Translations under genes and position numbers: made by a program
Assembly: GCA_010405405.1 (NCBI GenBank)
Contig: MU004244.1
Span: 127,895-191,894 of the forward strand
DNA: 64,000 nt
Source: Microthyrium microscopicum
Lineage: Eukaryota > Ascomycota > Dothideomycetes > Microthyriales > Microthyriaceae
Direction: 5' to 3'
Shown: positions 32,765-45,135 of the stretch, one piece after another
Numbering within the stretch: position 1 is the first letter of the stretch
Layout: every line of letters starts with the position of its first letter
The notes under the pieces: generated by a model
Database searches by the model: none
Seen by the model: the letters and a program-made list of their open reading frames with translations, nothing else
What the model was told of the DNA's origin: nothing

Positions 32765-35319
32765 CTATGCCTTCCCCAGCAGCACACGAATCTCCTTCAC
32801 CAAACTCGTAATCCTACCCTCCTTCGCAACCCCCTCCGCCCGTTCAACAGCCTTCTCAATCTCCAACCCCTCCTTACTGACCGCCACAAAATCACTGCCC
32901 AAATAAAGCACCGTACCCGCCGCCACCAGCGCACGATACAATGCCTCCGGATCCGTTGAGTGGTTCAACAGACTCGTCAATGCAGACAAAAGTGTCAGGG
33001 CACGGTCCGCGTCGCCATTCAAGTCTCGGGAACTTGTATCAGTGGACTCGGTGTCGGTAGCTGTGGTGGTAGTAGCTTTGGTGGTGATGGGCGCGGTAAG
33101 GAGGACAGCAAAGTTGATGTACAGGGTGGTAAGCGCGATACATAAGTTCTTGTTGGATGATGTGCTAAATGGCTCAACGAGGGTTAGAATCGTATCGAAG
33201 GATGAATCGGCTAGTGCGCGGCCAGGGGCGGAACAGAAGAGGTTGGCGAGGGTGCGGATTGCGAGCATGATGTGGTTATCTGGGGAGACGGATGTGTCGA
33301 GGGCGCCGGCGGATGCGAGGCGGTCGACGAGGGAATCTCCTGTCGAAGCGATCTGCGTAATCGTGTCGGCGGATGCGGCGGTGAGTAAACGCAGGACGTC
33401 AAGCCAGGGGAGACGTTTGTCGATAGGCCAGACGGAGATAGCGTGAATAGCAGCATTGATGGCACCGGGTGGGATGGAGAGAGTCGCTTCTTGTTTGCCG
33501 GCGAGGGGCTCGAGTTGGGCCATGGCGTCGGAAAGAATCTGGAAGTCGGCTGGTTGGAGAATGAGATCTTTTTGGCGTTGTTCTGTGAGCTCGTCGTTGA
33601 ATTCTTTGATTTTTTTGACAATCATTTTGTGGCTTCCCGTGGTGATTGCGAGGTATGTCTTCTGAGGCAGGATTTTTGTTGCTTCTGGAGGAGCTGATCC
33701 TGAGGAAGTAGTTCCAGGGCGGTATCTTGATTCTGTTCCGTATGGATCTGAGCCAGGTGCCGTATTGCTTGCTGATTGTGTACCTATTGTCGCGCCTTGT
33801 GTATTTTGATTGATAAAATCAACCACGGAGTCGATATATGTCATGGGTAGTTTGTTGTCGGTGATGAATTTTCGCGCTACCTCCCACGGACTTTGTGTCC
33901 GATTGTATGGTAGTTTGAGGGCTGGTTTTCCTTCTTCAATGTCAACATCAAAGACGTAGTCGTAGTCTTGCCCGTTATATGTGACCTTTGTAGCAGAGCC
34001 AGCAGAATCGACTACAGTACCAATGGCTATCCATTCATTGCCTTGAGTGGACCATTGATACGCCATGACGTTCCCGTCATCTCCTTTGACCATTTGAACC
34101 TGGCCATCTTTCGTTCCCGACTTGGTTGTCAGGAATTCCGGGCCTGGAAGATCGGTTTTGTTGATTTCCCCAAGAGCTTGTTGCGGTATCGACGACGCTT
34201 TGACCGACTCGTCAAATGCTTTGATATCGGCCTCATCCGCTTTTCGATCAGCTGAACGTGTAAAAATCCGGACAATACTATCACTAGCCCCAGTCACAAT
34301 GTCCCCATTCTCTGTACATACGGCGGCAGACCATACAGAGATAGCCGGATGGGTAATGGTTTGGATGCATTTGTCATTTTGCCATATGCGTACAGTGCGA
34401 TCTTCCGATGAACTGACCAATTCGCCCGTAGGGAGTATGTCCAAGCTGTAGATGTAGTTTTCATGGCCTACAAGACCTCCCATTTGAACTCCTTCTAATG
34501 TCCAGAAGTGTATACGATTATCATTACCTGCAGATGCAAATTGTGCTCCTGACGAATGGCCAGGAGGTAATTTAACCAGCGCTCGAACGACATCTTCGGA
34601 TGCTTGAAAGCGTCGAAGAAGCTTTCCAGTGGAATTGAAGACCCGAAGATACTTGTCGGCCGATGCTATTCAGAGTTAGTCAAATGTTCTTCCAGAACTA
34701 TAGCAATATCCAGCGCTTTTTCGCTTACCCGTTACTATGGTGTTATCATCATACGCCAAAACATCCCACACTGCCGATTCGTGGCCTACTAGTCTTACTG
34801 GCTCATCCCATTTACCAACGCGCCATATAGCAGCAGTAGTATCCCAACTTGCGCTCACAAAGAATGAGCCGTCTTCGCTAACACTCAATGCGCAGATTGT
34901 TCCATTGTGAGTAGGCAAATAGGCATCTGGATCCGAGTCTGGGGTAACCTTCGGCGATCGGACATCTAGAACGCCGTCCCCGCCGCCTGACACGAGCAAG
35001 CCGTCTGGAAAGTCGGAAGACGGAGGTACGAAAGCGACCGTGTTCACAAACGTGGTGCCGTGCGAGGAAGATATGTTTGCATCGAAACGCGGGGGATTGG
35101 CGCTTTCTTGTTTCCATAAACGTACGGTGGCATCGCGGGAGCAGGATATGACAAGGGTTGGGTCGGGGAAACTAACGCCACGGACCTGTAGGGCAGATGT
35201 TAGCTTACACCGAGAAGACTGATGGTCCAACACAAAGCAGATTGGTGCTACAGGTCAATAGAACGTACGTCTTTATCGTGGCCGGACAAACAAGCCGATA
35301 GTTTGAATGGCTGTGCCAT
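32765..35319 (-). CDS. Doa1/Ufd3/PLAA-type ubiquitin-binding WD40 protein
   Basis: Exons 35269-35319, 34729-35185 and 32765-34665 encode 802 aa, frame-checked. The N-terminal half is a seven-bladed WD40 propeller (repeated G-H ... D-x-T-V-R-L/I-W units). Around residues 350-450 lies a PFU domain (Q-W-S ... G-T-V-V-D with D-Y-V-F-D-V-D-I and L-P-Y-N) and the C-terminal 270 residues form a PUL armadillo-like domain. The layout and length match yeast Doa1 (Ufd3), fission yeast Lub1 and human PLAA. These bind ubiquitin and Cdc48/p97 and help maintain free ubiquitin and sort ubiquitylated cargo. The start was chosen because M-A-Q-P-F-K-L-S begins directly before the first G-H of the propeller. Confidence 0.95.
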
Positions 35320-38300
35320 TTTGCAGTTTGTGGAAGAGTATGCTGTCGATTTGGATGGGGCGAATCAGAGCTCCGAGGACGGCGTCAGCATGCACCGCTT
35401 TGGTTGAGATCGAAGGCTAGAGAGATGGTGTTTGCCAAGAGCTGAAGACTTTAGGAAGGAGGTATTCAATAGATGGAGAGACTGGCTAGCAGTGAATGGT
35501 GCGAATGAGCTACTAAGTTGTGAATAGGCAAGGTTGGAGAAAGCTAGGCACAGCAAGCTTGCGAATGAGTTGATGGAAGGTTCTAGCAGTTGACAAAGTG
35601 ACAATCGTTCTCAAGCAGGCTCATACCGCACAAAGCCGCTCTGGAAAAAGGTCTATATGGCGATATGGAAGGTGTTGGTGTTGAGTTCTGATCAACTGAA
35701 GTTGGCGCTTGGGTCTGGTCCAGTGGTCGCTTCCAATTGCGACACCGAAATTCAAGAGGGGCAGGAGCTCATCACTGCAGGTGCTTAGGATGGAAGTGGC
35801 GGTGGCCGTGCAATGCTCTTTCCAAATCCGGCAATCAAGATAGGCGCAGCACAACTCTGGCAAGAGCCTCTCATCAAGCAAGGAACCCCTGTTGTGAAGC
35901 TTCAGAAGGTCAGGGTAAGCTTGGACTTTACCCTAGCTTCGGTTCCCAGCTCCTAGCAACAGTTTGCCGGCGGTTCGCTCGCAGATAATACCGAACCCAT
36001 ACGACTCATGAGCTCATGGATATCTTCCTTGAAGGATCCCATTGAATCCTAGGCGGGATATGGGGTTTGATCCTAAAGTTCAAATGGGATGCAAAATGTC
36101 ATTGCGACGACATTGCAATGTGATAGCGCCATTCAACCTGAAATTGCTACTGATCGTCAATGAATACTCCGTATTGCGGCAAGGAACCAGCGTACAGGAG
36201 TTTGGAAATCGGAAACAACATCTCCACGTTACCTTCCCACGCGAGGATTGTCGCTCATTTCCTTTCTGAGTCTATCCTTCTCTGCGGTTTGATGTACGAC
36301 ATGAACAAGTCAATTATGGGGAAATATCCACTATGATTTAATAGTCTCGCGAAAGCGTCAATGGCTCGCTTCGTTATTCTGTCAAGAGGCGGTCGGTGGT
36401 GCTTAGCTCTGGACGTTAATGCGCTATTTTGGATTTACTACACTCACTCACAGCTATCATTCCTACCGCTCCAGCCGATAGAAGGAATCAGAATTGAGAC
36501 AACTCGGTATTACGGTACATGGTTATTGGCTTCAATAACTTACAATAAATGCAGTTACTTTTATCGCTTCCGTCCAGACTCGCAAAAATCGGCAAGTGGA
36601 TCCAATAAGCGTTAACGCCATCCACGCCTTACGACCACCACACACCCCCAAAAGCATGGACGCTGTGCTGTCACATTGTTTGACATTTACACCACACCTT
36701 CTCAGTCCCCACTGCATCTCGGCCTCGCCTTGGACGGCCCAGTAGTTCGTTTCTTTTTTATTTATCGCTTATCAAACATCTCATCGTCGTGATTCCTACA
36801 GAACAAATCACAAAAGGACCAGGAGAGGGGCCAAATATACGCCGCGGATTTGCATCGTGGTCAGAGTCCTTGGCAATTGCAGCGCCGCGCGTTGTCAGCC
36901 TTGTGGGAATCAGAGGCTCAATTAATTTGCGAAACAAAACTTTGTGCAGGAAGTACAGCGGGGGATTTACAGCTAGTTGATAAACAGCAACTACGATTGG
37001 TATCGGCGATCAAGGACATTTTCACGCCGTGTTTCTTGCAGATTCTTCTCTTTGTTTGAAAGATGCCATAAATAACACCGAGAATCTTCTGTGCTTATGA
37101 ACACATCTACCTGGGCCCCAGATTTCTTCGACCCACAGTTCGAGAAGCCCGCGACATAAACCGCGCCGCAGAAAAATGTATACGCTTTGGCGTGGCCTGT
37201 TGTAAGGACAGTGTGAGACCATTCAACTCCATCATCTCCATCGCCCCATTCAGAGCAAAACAGCCGCATGAGCTGGACTTTCAGATTGCTGACATGCGTT
37301 GGAACTTTTTGGGGCGAAGAACCAATCACAATTTAAGCATATGCTAACAATTTGCTAACTACCGTTGGATTTTCAAGCTATGTCCCTTTAGTGTTCATAG
37401 CGGATGTGGGAGGGAGCCGCTTACCGCAACCCTTTCCGTGGCCTGGCATAATAATTGGCGCTTTAGGAGAGGCCCAGAGCTTTTGCTCGCCTCTGAACGG
37501 ACGGGACTTGGGAGGTCGGGTATAAGACTTTTTTCATATTGTCTTGCCAAGAACGGGCCCAAGGTTTGATAGCACTCGATGGGCGATAGGCAAGTTTAAA
37601 CGCGTGGGAGTTGCATACATCTTCCATATTGAATGATCTGACTTCAGGCCGTCATTCATTTGGCTTCACTTTGCCTCTCACCAGGTATCTCAAGTCTAGG
37701 AGTCATAGCTGAAAGCAATACAAAGCGCATGATAGAAATTGTTCAGGGGAAAGTAATGGATTATGAGGCTGAATAAACGCCGAGGGGAAACAATGAAACA
37801 TTCAGTAGTCGGCGCATGGCTTTTGTCGCAAATGTCAAAATCTGTTCTAGAGCCCAACTTACCGGTGTTGTACGCCACAAAGAAATGGAGCATAATTGGC
37901 TGTTATTGGGTCCAAAAACAGGCTAAAGACCACAAGTCTAGACTGGCTTCAATTTTTTTGATTGAATACCGAATACCCCTCGAAACAAGCGTGACAGGTG
38001 TGCTCTTTCAGCCGCTTGAGATTGGGTTCTCTTTTAATCAGCTGGCATCCCCTCGTGTAGGAAGCAGATTTTGTATGAAATTGTATACATTTCCATATTG
38101 GCAGGATTTATTTCTTTCCATCCATCCAGCCAGGGTAATCAGTGATAATTACTACTCAATAAGAGCCTGAAAGTACAAAGCATTCGCCGCGGCCAAACTG
38201 TTCAACTGACGAAATCTCACGTTGGACCCGCCTTCAATCTTCTCACCATCCTATCAGGTCCGCATATGCTTCTTTGTTCCTTGAGGAAATCACGCGCACC

Positions 38301-38473
38301 CAACTCAACTAACCTGCTTACTCTACCGATTCCATCCAAACGCCGTACGCTTTCAGTCCTCCTTAAGTCATCACATATCCCACCCTGGACTACCGTTTTG
38401 AGAGACTTCTTCCTATCAACAGCAACTCTCCCATTGCCACTTCACTTATAGAGCTTTACAACTTATAGTCCTA
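35320..38473. other. Large intergenic region, no gene recognised
   Basis: About 3.1 kb lie between divergently transcribed Doa1-like and BTB genes. Open frames of 112 codons (36991-37329, minus) and 135 codons (37763-38170, plus) have no domain, splice partners or coding bias that I can see. They are not called. Confidence 0.5.
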
Positions 38474-39578
38474 ATGTCAATTGGAACGGAATTTTTCCTC
38501 GAAAGCACCATGGCGGCTAATACAGAACTCATGAATGCTCTCCAAACGTAATGTTCCACACTCTTCGTATCTTATGTCTTACATTACTGACCAGGCCCCC
38601 AGGTTACTTGAAATCGGCAAATACTCTGATCTCACTATCGTCTGCGGCGAGCGTTCATGGGCCGTACATCGTGCAATCATTTGCTCACGATCAGGCTTCT
38701 TTGACGGGGCATGTAGCGGCCGTTTCCGCGAAGCACAAACTGGCATCATAGATCTCAGTGCTGACGACCCAGAAGCCATTGAGCATATGATCAAATGTAC
38801 GTACCACAACAACGTTTCCTCAGCCTTGTGCTATAAGCATAATACTCACCACTATCCAGACTTCTACAAACTCGACTATCTCGTTCCCAGCATCTCGAAC
38901 AGTGCATCCTATCCAACCTCTCCCCTAAGCTCGCCATCAAACCCCTTCTTCACAAACCACACTCCCACAACACAACCACTCAACCTCGCCTTCGTAGAAG
39001 ATCCGCTACTTGCCACAGCCGCCGCCAACGCACCAATAACACCCCAAACACCACCCACCATTGCAACAACATCAATCCCAATATCACAACCAACTTCCCC
39101 TCTCTCATCACCAGGTCCATACCAAATGGACTTCTTCTCCTCTTCCTCATTCAAACGCCCCTACAGCCCGCGAAGCCGCACAACATCCATAACCTCACCT
39201 ACTTGGGATGCCTCTACACCCCTCACCACCCCCTCAATCGCATCCCCGGACACAGATACACCACACCTCATTACACACGCTGCTGTTTATGCGCTGGCGG
39301 AGAAATATCAAATCCACGGCCTCAAGACACTGGCTCGGCAAAAGTTCTCGGCGCAACTAAACCACCACTGGACTTCATCCGAATTTCCAGCCGCCATGGC
39401 GGAGGTATATACCAGCACAGTCGAACAAGATCGCGGGCTACGGGATTTAGTTGTGCAGGTCTTTAGGAAGCACCCGGAGGTTGCGCGGAGACGGGACGTG
39501 GGGGATATGGTTAAGGAGATGCCGGATCTGGCGTGGGAGTTGTTTAAGGTTGGTTGGGGATTGCCCATCACGCACTGA
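38474..39578 (+). CDS. BTB/POZ-domain protein with Ser/Thr/Pro-rich insert
   Basis: Exons 38474-38547, 38603-38796 and 38860-39578 encode 328 aa in frame. An alternative in-frame start at 38510 would give 316. The BTB fold is clear: L-L-E-I-G-K-Y-S-D-L-T-I-V-C-G, A-V-H-R-A-I-I-C-S-R-S-G-F-F, then D-D-P-E-A-I-E-H-M-I-K-Y-F-Y. Right after Y-K-L-D-Y-L a stretch of roughly 140 residues rich in S, T, P and N interrupts the fold. Then H-A-A-V-Y-A-L-A-E-K-Y-Q-I-H-G-L-K-T-L-A completes the C-terminal BTB helices. BTB proteins dimerise and often bridge Cullin-3 ligases, but in fungi most members are uncharacterised. The first intron's acceptor is CCCCAG; the nearer CAG breaks frame. Confidence 0.88.
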
Positions 39579-41412
39579 GGACAGTAGGTGATGTGTGCGT
39601 GTGCGTAACGAAGTGACGACTTGCGACGACTATAACCCTCGTTGATATATTTGGAAAGCGAACGGCGTTGGGAAAGGTATACCGCGGTGTTCGGTACTGT
39701 AGAACGTATGTTCAACCTTTGTATTGCTAGACATTTTGTCGAGAATCTACTGAATTACTATTACTCTCAAAATCAGCTTTCATCTCCTGTCTTGGAGCAT
39801 CATACGTACCGTTGTCACTTCGTACCTACCTGTTTGTCAACCACACAGCCAGTAAACGTATCGCATCGATCTCTCTCGCCCTATGCCATGATGCCATGCA
39901 TGTCATACGAGACCGATCAGCTTTCTCACGTACACAGATCTCGCCTACAGACTTCCCGCGTGCACGATCCGATCGAAAATCTAGACCACGACACAAGCGA
40001 TGCCGATCCTGACGCCTCGAGGACCAGGCCCATATTCCTGGGATCTGGGGAGCAGAAAGATCGGCAAAGAAAAGCGTGAAGAAAAACGTGCAAAGTCTGG
40101 ACCTTTAGGACCAATCTCAAAGTCTTGGAAATGGGCGAGACCGTGGGAGTACTTGTAGTGTGTGTATTTCGGACAAAGTACTTCGGCGTTGGTTGGCTGG
40201 CGGCGCAGTGTGCGCTGATGCAGGCCTGATGTTTCGGCTCCCCATCGGACTTCTGGACAACACTCACGCGCATGCACTGAGCAAAGGATGCTGAAGAATG
40301 TTTGTGTGTAGCGGTGATACAGAGTAAGACGAGCACGTGGGATTTGCTGCGGTGAAATTGAATAAGCGTATGAAAGGTGGTGGTTGCGATGAGGTTAGGT
40401 TGGTGGTTGGTGTTGGATGAGGCTCGGCGATCTGCGTTTTGGTGGTTCGAATCTACGAAACGGGCGTGTTTGCTTTGGAGATCTTGGTATTTTGGATGAG
40501 AGTTGAATTAAGGTTTTACGATACGATGCTGATATATATTGGCTCGTATTGCATTTATGCTAGATTGGGTTGCTGCAGTTGCGGCGAAGCTCGCGATATT
40601 AGGTTTCTCAATAGCAAAGTCCATCGTGCATACAGCGCTGATTTTATTTTGACGTCTGAGTGGAAAGGCGAAAGAAATTGTTTCTTTCGAGATATGATGA
40701 TTGTGAGGAAATAGTATTTGCATGGCCATATCGCATATCTGCTCTAACTACAAGTGAGAAGTTTATGAACAAAAATAACATACGAGGTATCATTATGCAG
40801 TTTACCATCAGGTACATTCTTTCATATTCCAGAACTCTCCTAGATAGAGTGCAGCAAATCTGGACGTCCTCCAGTTCTAGATTGTTCGAAAGCAATATAT
40901 CCTAGAAGTCACCATCAATGTTCTGCCGTGGAGCCATCAGCTAACTCAACATATCGGACCTTTCCAACAGACTGAAACCCGGCCATCAAGCGCAAAAGTT
41001 CAAATTCGTATGCCGCAGCATTATGCGTAAGCTGTGCGACTTGAATTTATATCCCTTCAGACTAACTGCATGCCTTTTCATGTGTACTTGAAGTTGAAAC
41101 CTCCCTCAGCACGCTTCCTTGCATAAAATGGATATCTTCACCGAAGTTTGAAACTCAATGTGCGCAGCAAAAGCTTCTTTTGAGAACGACGTCACTGCAG
41201 TACAACTTTATAGCCCATTCTATAGCCCATTTTGGAATATTAACGATGAGGTCGCCTGATGTTGGTGCAACGTAGACGGGCGAGAAGGAATGCTATAAGG
41301 AAGTGAATCAGTCCCAATTCAGTACCAGAGAACAAGTCGGTTCTTCAAGACATCTTAAGCCCAAAAATTATCGCAATTGTCAAGTCAAATATCCATACCA
41401 ATCCAAATAATC
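39579..41412. other. Intergenic, no gene recognised
   Basis: Open frames up to 145 codons on both strands overlap each other and show no domain. A short direct repeat (TATAGCCCATT twice, 41212-41234) lies about 180 bp upstream of the next gene. Confidence 0.55.
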
Positions 41413-41798
41413 ATGTTTACACCAAAACACATCCTGGGCTCCATGCTCTTAGCCACCGTCACGCTATGCTCACCACTCGCCGCCAATCAACCAGGTATAT
41501 ATGTCACGCAGTTGACAAGACATCACTTACTCACACAGCACTTGTAGCTTGCAGCTTCGTCCCATCGACCACCTACTACCCAGGCGACTCCAGACTCTCC
41601 GAAATTGTCGCCTCCATCCCAGAGAACAAAGCTTACTTTGCCAACTTACTTGCCGAGGGTAACTGGAGCCCGGTAGACGGCTGCGCGAACTTTTGCTGCG
41701 CTTGTCCAGTTGTGCAACCAAACGTTCCTGGGATCTATACGTATACGGCGACACCTTGTAAGACGTCGCCGGGCCTGGCTAAGCGCACTGAGGCATAG
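41413..41798 (+). CDS. Small secreted cysteine-rich protein
   Basis: Exons 41413-41494 and 41548-41798 encode 110 aa. A hydrophobic signal peptide (L-G-S-M-L-L-A-T-V-T-L-C-S-P-L-A-A) is followed by a mature domain of about 85 residues with six cysteines: one at its start, then C-x3-C-C-x-C in the middle and one near the end. No known fold is recognised. Size, secretion signal and even cysteine count fit fungal effector-like or surface-active proteins; that is a class resemblance, not a function. The 53-bp intron has a GTATAT donor and TAG acceptor. A CAG seven bases later would shift frame. Confidence 0.78.
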
Positions 41799-43217
41799 GA
41801 CGATGGATCAAGTGAACGAATGGGACATCGGTATACCACCTCATCGTGGCTACTACACAGGTAGAACAGATGGAACTAGTGGCCGTTGGAACGGCTGGAC
41901 TGTGGGGCGATGAGGGTGGGACAAGGTGGTTAGTGTCAGGAACCTGCGATGGTGATCCTGGGGTAGACATGGGATAGGTTTAATGTTGTGGACTTGCTGA
42001 TGTTAAGATCCCTAGATATCTGTGCGCCACAAGAGATGTCAGTCTTTGTTCTTGAAACATAACTTCTTGAATTGCAGTACCTTTACTGAGATGGAATGCA
42101 AGGACCTCATAGATTCAATTGAATACTACCTGTTGCTCCTACCATTTGGGTCGTGCTAGTATTGTTACGCTAGGATATAGACCCTGGATGATGATCCTGT
42201 TCGCAGATCTCCAAATATAGCAACCGTTGACATCGCATCGCATTCAACTACCGGCTTGGGACCTGTCAAGAGATCAGCAAAATAAGTCGCATTCTTTCTC
42301 TTCGAGTTCATGTCCTGATGGAAGCCTTGCATGAATATTTCAGGATCTGCAATTAACAATGCGCTTTCGTAGTTGAGATCTATTCAAGGCGGAGTTGTTT
42401 CCGACTTTGATATCGCAAAACTACACCTTTTAGTTGCACGATCTCAACCTCATTATCACTAGAATAGTCAAGTAGACACCTGTCCAGTGAGTCCTTTTCT
42501 GTGTTCATTTCAGCTGGTTGGAACCAAGTCTACCTCCCAGCTTGTAGAATCTTGTGAGGAATGTAAATTTTCTTACCATTGGCCAAAACTTTCTGAAAAT
42601 AGGTACATACGAGCTTCCGTGTCGATCATTGCTTATATGCCCTCTCATGATCTACAACCACCTGACGATACACCAACCTCATCGAATCAACCAAACATAA
42701 TTTTAGTCTCTTCAGGAATTTGCTCGATCTGGTCATTTTCATGACAGGTCAAAATTGCCTGAATCAATAGTCAATTCAGCATTTAGCCTTGGAAGTCCAA
42801 CATCCGATATCCGAATGGTACCGCAAGGCTGTGACTCCTGCTACAACAACAGGCCTATGCTGCGACCTTCGAACCATCGTGAAGCTATTCATGCGGTTAG
42901 TACAGCCGGCAGCCTGGTAACAATACGAGAACCTGTCACACCTTAACGTGACGATGGCGAGCAAGGCGAGTTACATTCGAGCTATTGAAATAACCCCAGC
43001 GACCTTCGTGATGACCAAGAATGGAAGTTATCGTCACTGCCATTATGATTCGAGTTCTTGGCAGTAAGGCAATGCTGGAGTTGGGAAAATGGTATAAATA
43101 CTGGTCTACAGATCGATGAAGTTGTCGAAACCATCAAATCATCAAACAGCTTCAGTTCAGAAAACATTCGCTTCCAAATCATAACCTTAATCTTTGAAGA
43201 TATCCAGATCAGCAAAC
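41799..43217. other. Intergenic, no gene recognised
   Basis: Lies between the two secreted-protein genes, both on the plus strand. Only short overlapping open frames. Confidence 0.55.
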
Positions 43218-43788
43218 ATGTACAAGTCACTCATCGCCATCACTTCACTAGCTCTTGCTCCCTTCGCAGCTGCTGTTGGGTCTGCTCGAGTTGTCAATAA
43301 ATGCAACCACCAAGTGACCCTCTGGTAAGTCCTCACACTCAACACTGCCTCTCACCCTCCTCACTCACTCCACCGTCCCAATCCACATCTCCATGTTCCC
43401 AGATCACCAAACTAACAGCGTCAGGTCCGTCGGCGGTTCTCTTTCCCCAGCATACAACCTCGCGGCCAATGGTGGCACCTACTCGGAGCCCTTCACCTAT
43501 GACCCACAATCCGGCGGCCGAGCCTTGAAGATCACCAACGCTCCCACCGGGCTCTTCACCGGTGCTCCAGAGACCATCTTTGCATACACTTTGCAGACTG
43601 CATCCAACCAGATCTGGTATGATCTGAGCGATGTGTTTGGTGATGCGTTTGCTGGGTCCAAGTTGATTGAGAAGAGCTCGAATGGAGGTTGTCCAGTTAT
43701 TGAGTGGGACAATGGGGTTCCACCAGCTGGCAGCCAGGTTAAGGTCTGTGAGGCGAATTCAGATGTTACTTTGACGCTTTGTGCTTGA
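43218..43788 (+). CDS. BYS1-family secreted protein
   Basis: Exons 43218-43324 and 43425-43788 encode 156 aa. A signal peptide (I-A-I-T-S-L-A-L-A-P-F-A-A-A) is followed by A-R-V-V-N-K-C-N-H-Q-V-T-L-W-S-V-G, then G-G-T-Y-S-E-P-F, a long middle segment and a terminal C-x8-T-L-T-L-C. This matches the BYS1 family, named for a yeast-phase-specific protein of Blastomyces and thought to have a thaumatin-like beta fold. Family members are secreted and of unknown biochemical role. The 100-bp intron, longer than most here, splits the W codon. Confidence 0.88.
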
Positions 43789-44532
43789 ATGTTAAAAGAT
43801 AGTGGTGCGGTTGATGGGCTGGAGGAGGGAGAATGGAGGATGGGAGTTGATAGGAAGTAATAATCTAATGGTGTTGTGTACTATCCGAGATGATTCATGC
43901 TGGTTTTGCTGTTGATTTAATCGTTGTTTCTTGTGCAAAGATGACAGATAGTCTTCAGCGATCACCCGTCGCTCTTATGTCCGGGTAGTATCGTACTCTA
44001 GCCTCCAGCGAAGAATGGCCCATCCTTCATCGTTCTCTATGGCCATATTGTCTGCCTTCAGAAGACTCGATTCGCATCCAACAACCACTCCAAAAGCACA
44101 AGCCGCGCGACAACTGTATTCATTCGCTATAGTGAAAGGAATGACAAGAGGACCAGTCTGCTCCTAATGAAAACCACGTGTGACAGCAGAATCTACCGAT
44201 AAACGATATACCTGATTTACTGACATCGACTTCGATTGCCCCATACTTTACGTCCTATTGTGGAACGCGTTTTCTGTTGCGAAACTTGTAAAATATTGAA
44301 GGTTCAATCAATCATGATGGAGATAGCGCATTCTTTGAATATAGTATTGGTAGTAACCATCACTGTTGATGAGAGGGCGCCAGAATCATAGTGATATGAA
44401 AAGATTGGCTCATCTCGTATCTTTATTGCTATAGCTACTCATGAATGGGGGTGTCCCAGCCAAATTCTTCGAACCTCCTCATTAGCGTCCCTCTCTTCTG
44501 AGAGCAGTGTACTTTCGGGACGCGGTGTACTC
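43789..44532. other. Intergenic, convergent 3' flanks
   Basis: No gene seen. A short inverted repeat (GCGTCCC ... GGGACGC) lies at 44485-44523, just past the stop codon of the next gene. Confidence 0.55.
44485..44523. terminator. Inverted repeat next to a 3' end
   Basis: GCGTCCC at 44485-44491 pairs with GGGACGC at 44517-44523, ten bases beyond the stop of the minus-strand gene at 44533. A hairpin in the transcript 3' region is possible; a termination role is only a suggestion. Confidence 0.3.
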
Positions 44533-45135
44533 TCAGGGGCGGCATGCCAGCAATAGGAGGAAACAGCGTCGTCTTATTTTTGCGCAGTTTGTCAACATAG
44601 GCGTTGTGCCACTGCTCTTCACATTAATCCCCTGACACGCCGTTGATATAGTAGCATCACTTACACTTTTGAAGCGAGCAATGCAACTGTTCTTCTCATT
44701 GGCAAATCCGGGGTGATATCTGAAAGAGTCCTGTCGCGAAACCCCCATGGATTGCAAAACTTGTCCTTGTTCAATAAGATATAGCACGCAGCCCACAGCC
44801 ACCTTTCTGTCCGCTTGATTCAACCGGCTGGGAAATTGAGAATAGTGACCAGTGGTAGCTGTGCATCCTTCGAAGCACAGCCAGAGGCTATAACCAAGCT
44901 TGCTTGGTGCTTTGGAAATTAGTAACTTTGCGCCATTGTTGCGGGTGCGGTCTCGTAGTGGGTCGTTGACTCGGGGATTGACGTGCGCGCACCAGTTTAC
45001 TGGTGCTTTCTGGTCACCTAGGGCGTGAACCTGACTACATGGGAGAACGCCTTTATCGCAGGCTATTTGGGTGGCGCCGGGGAGGAGCACGACCACGCAT
45101 CGGCAGGGGAGGATGTCAAGCCCGACGCGGCACAT
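44533..45135 (-). CDS. Hypothetical cysteine-containing protein
   Basis: One open frame of 200 aa, starting M-C-R-V-G-L-D-I-L-P-C-R-C. Fourteen cysteines are spread along the chain and no signal peptide or known domain is seen. The cysteine/histidine spacing in the first 55 residues could bind metal. It could be a complete small gene, or one exon of a larger one whose other exons I cannot identify. Support is its length and cysteine content only. Confidence 0.42.
   Translation of the reverse strand: MCRVGLDILPCRCVVVLLPGATQIACDKGVLPCSQVHALGDQKAPVNWCAHVNPRVNDPLRDRTRNNGAKLLISKAPSKLGYSLWLCFEGCTATTGHYSQFPSRLNQADRKVAVGCVLYLIEQGQVLQSMGVSRQDSFRYHPGFANEKNSCIARFKSVSDATISTACQGINVKSSGTTPMLTNCAKIRRRCFLLLLACRP

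Noticed and set aside
36991-38170. Frames of 112 and 135 codons between Doa1-like and BTB genes
   Set aside because: No start context, domain or intron signals that would connect them to a gene.
39642-40336. Overlapping plus and minus frames of 145 and 136 codons
   Set aside because: Low-information composition with no recognisable motif; they look like complementary shadows in a non-coding stretch.
40385-40470. GGTTCGAATC B-box on the plus strand
   Set aside because: The T-stem nearly pairs, but I find no matching acceptor stem or anticodon arm upstream.
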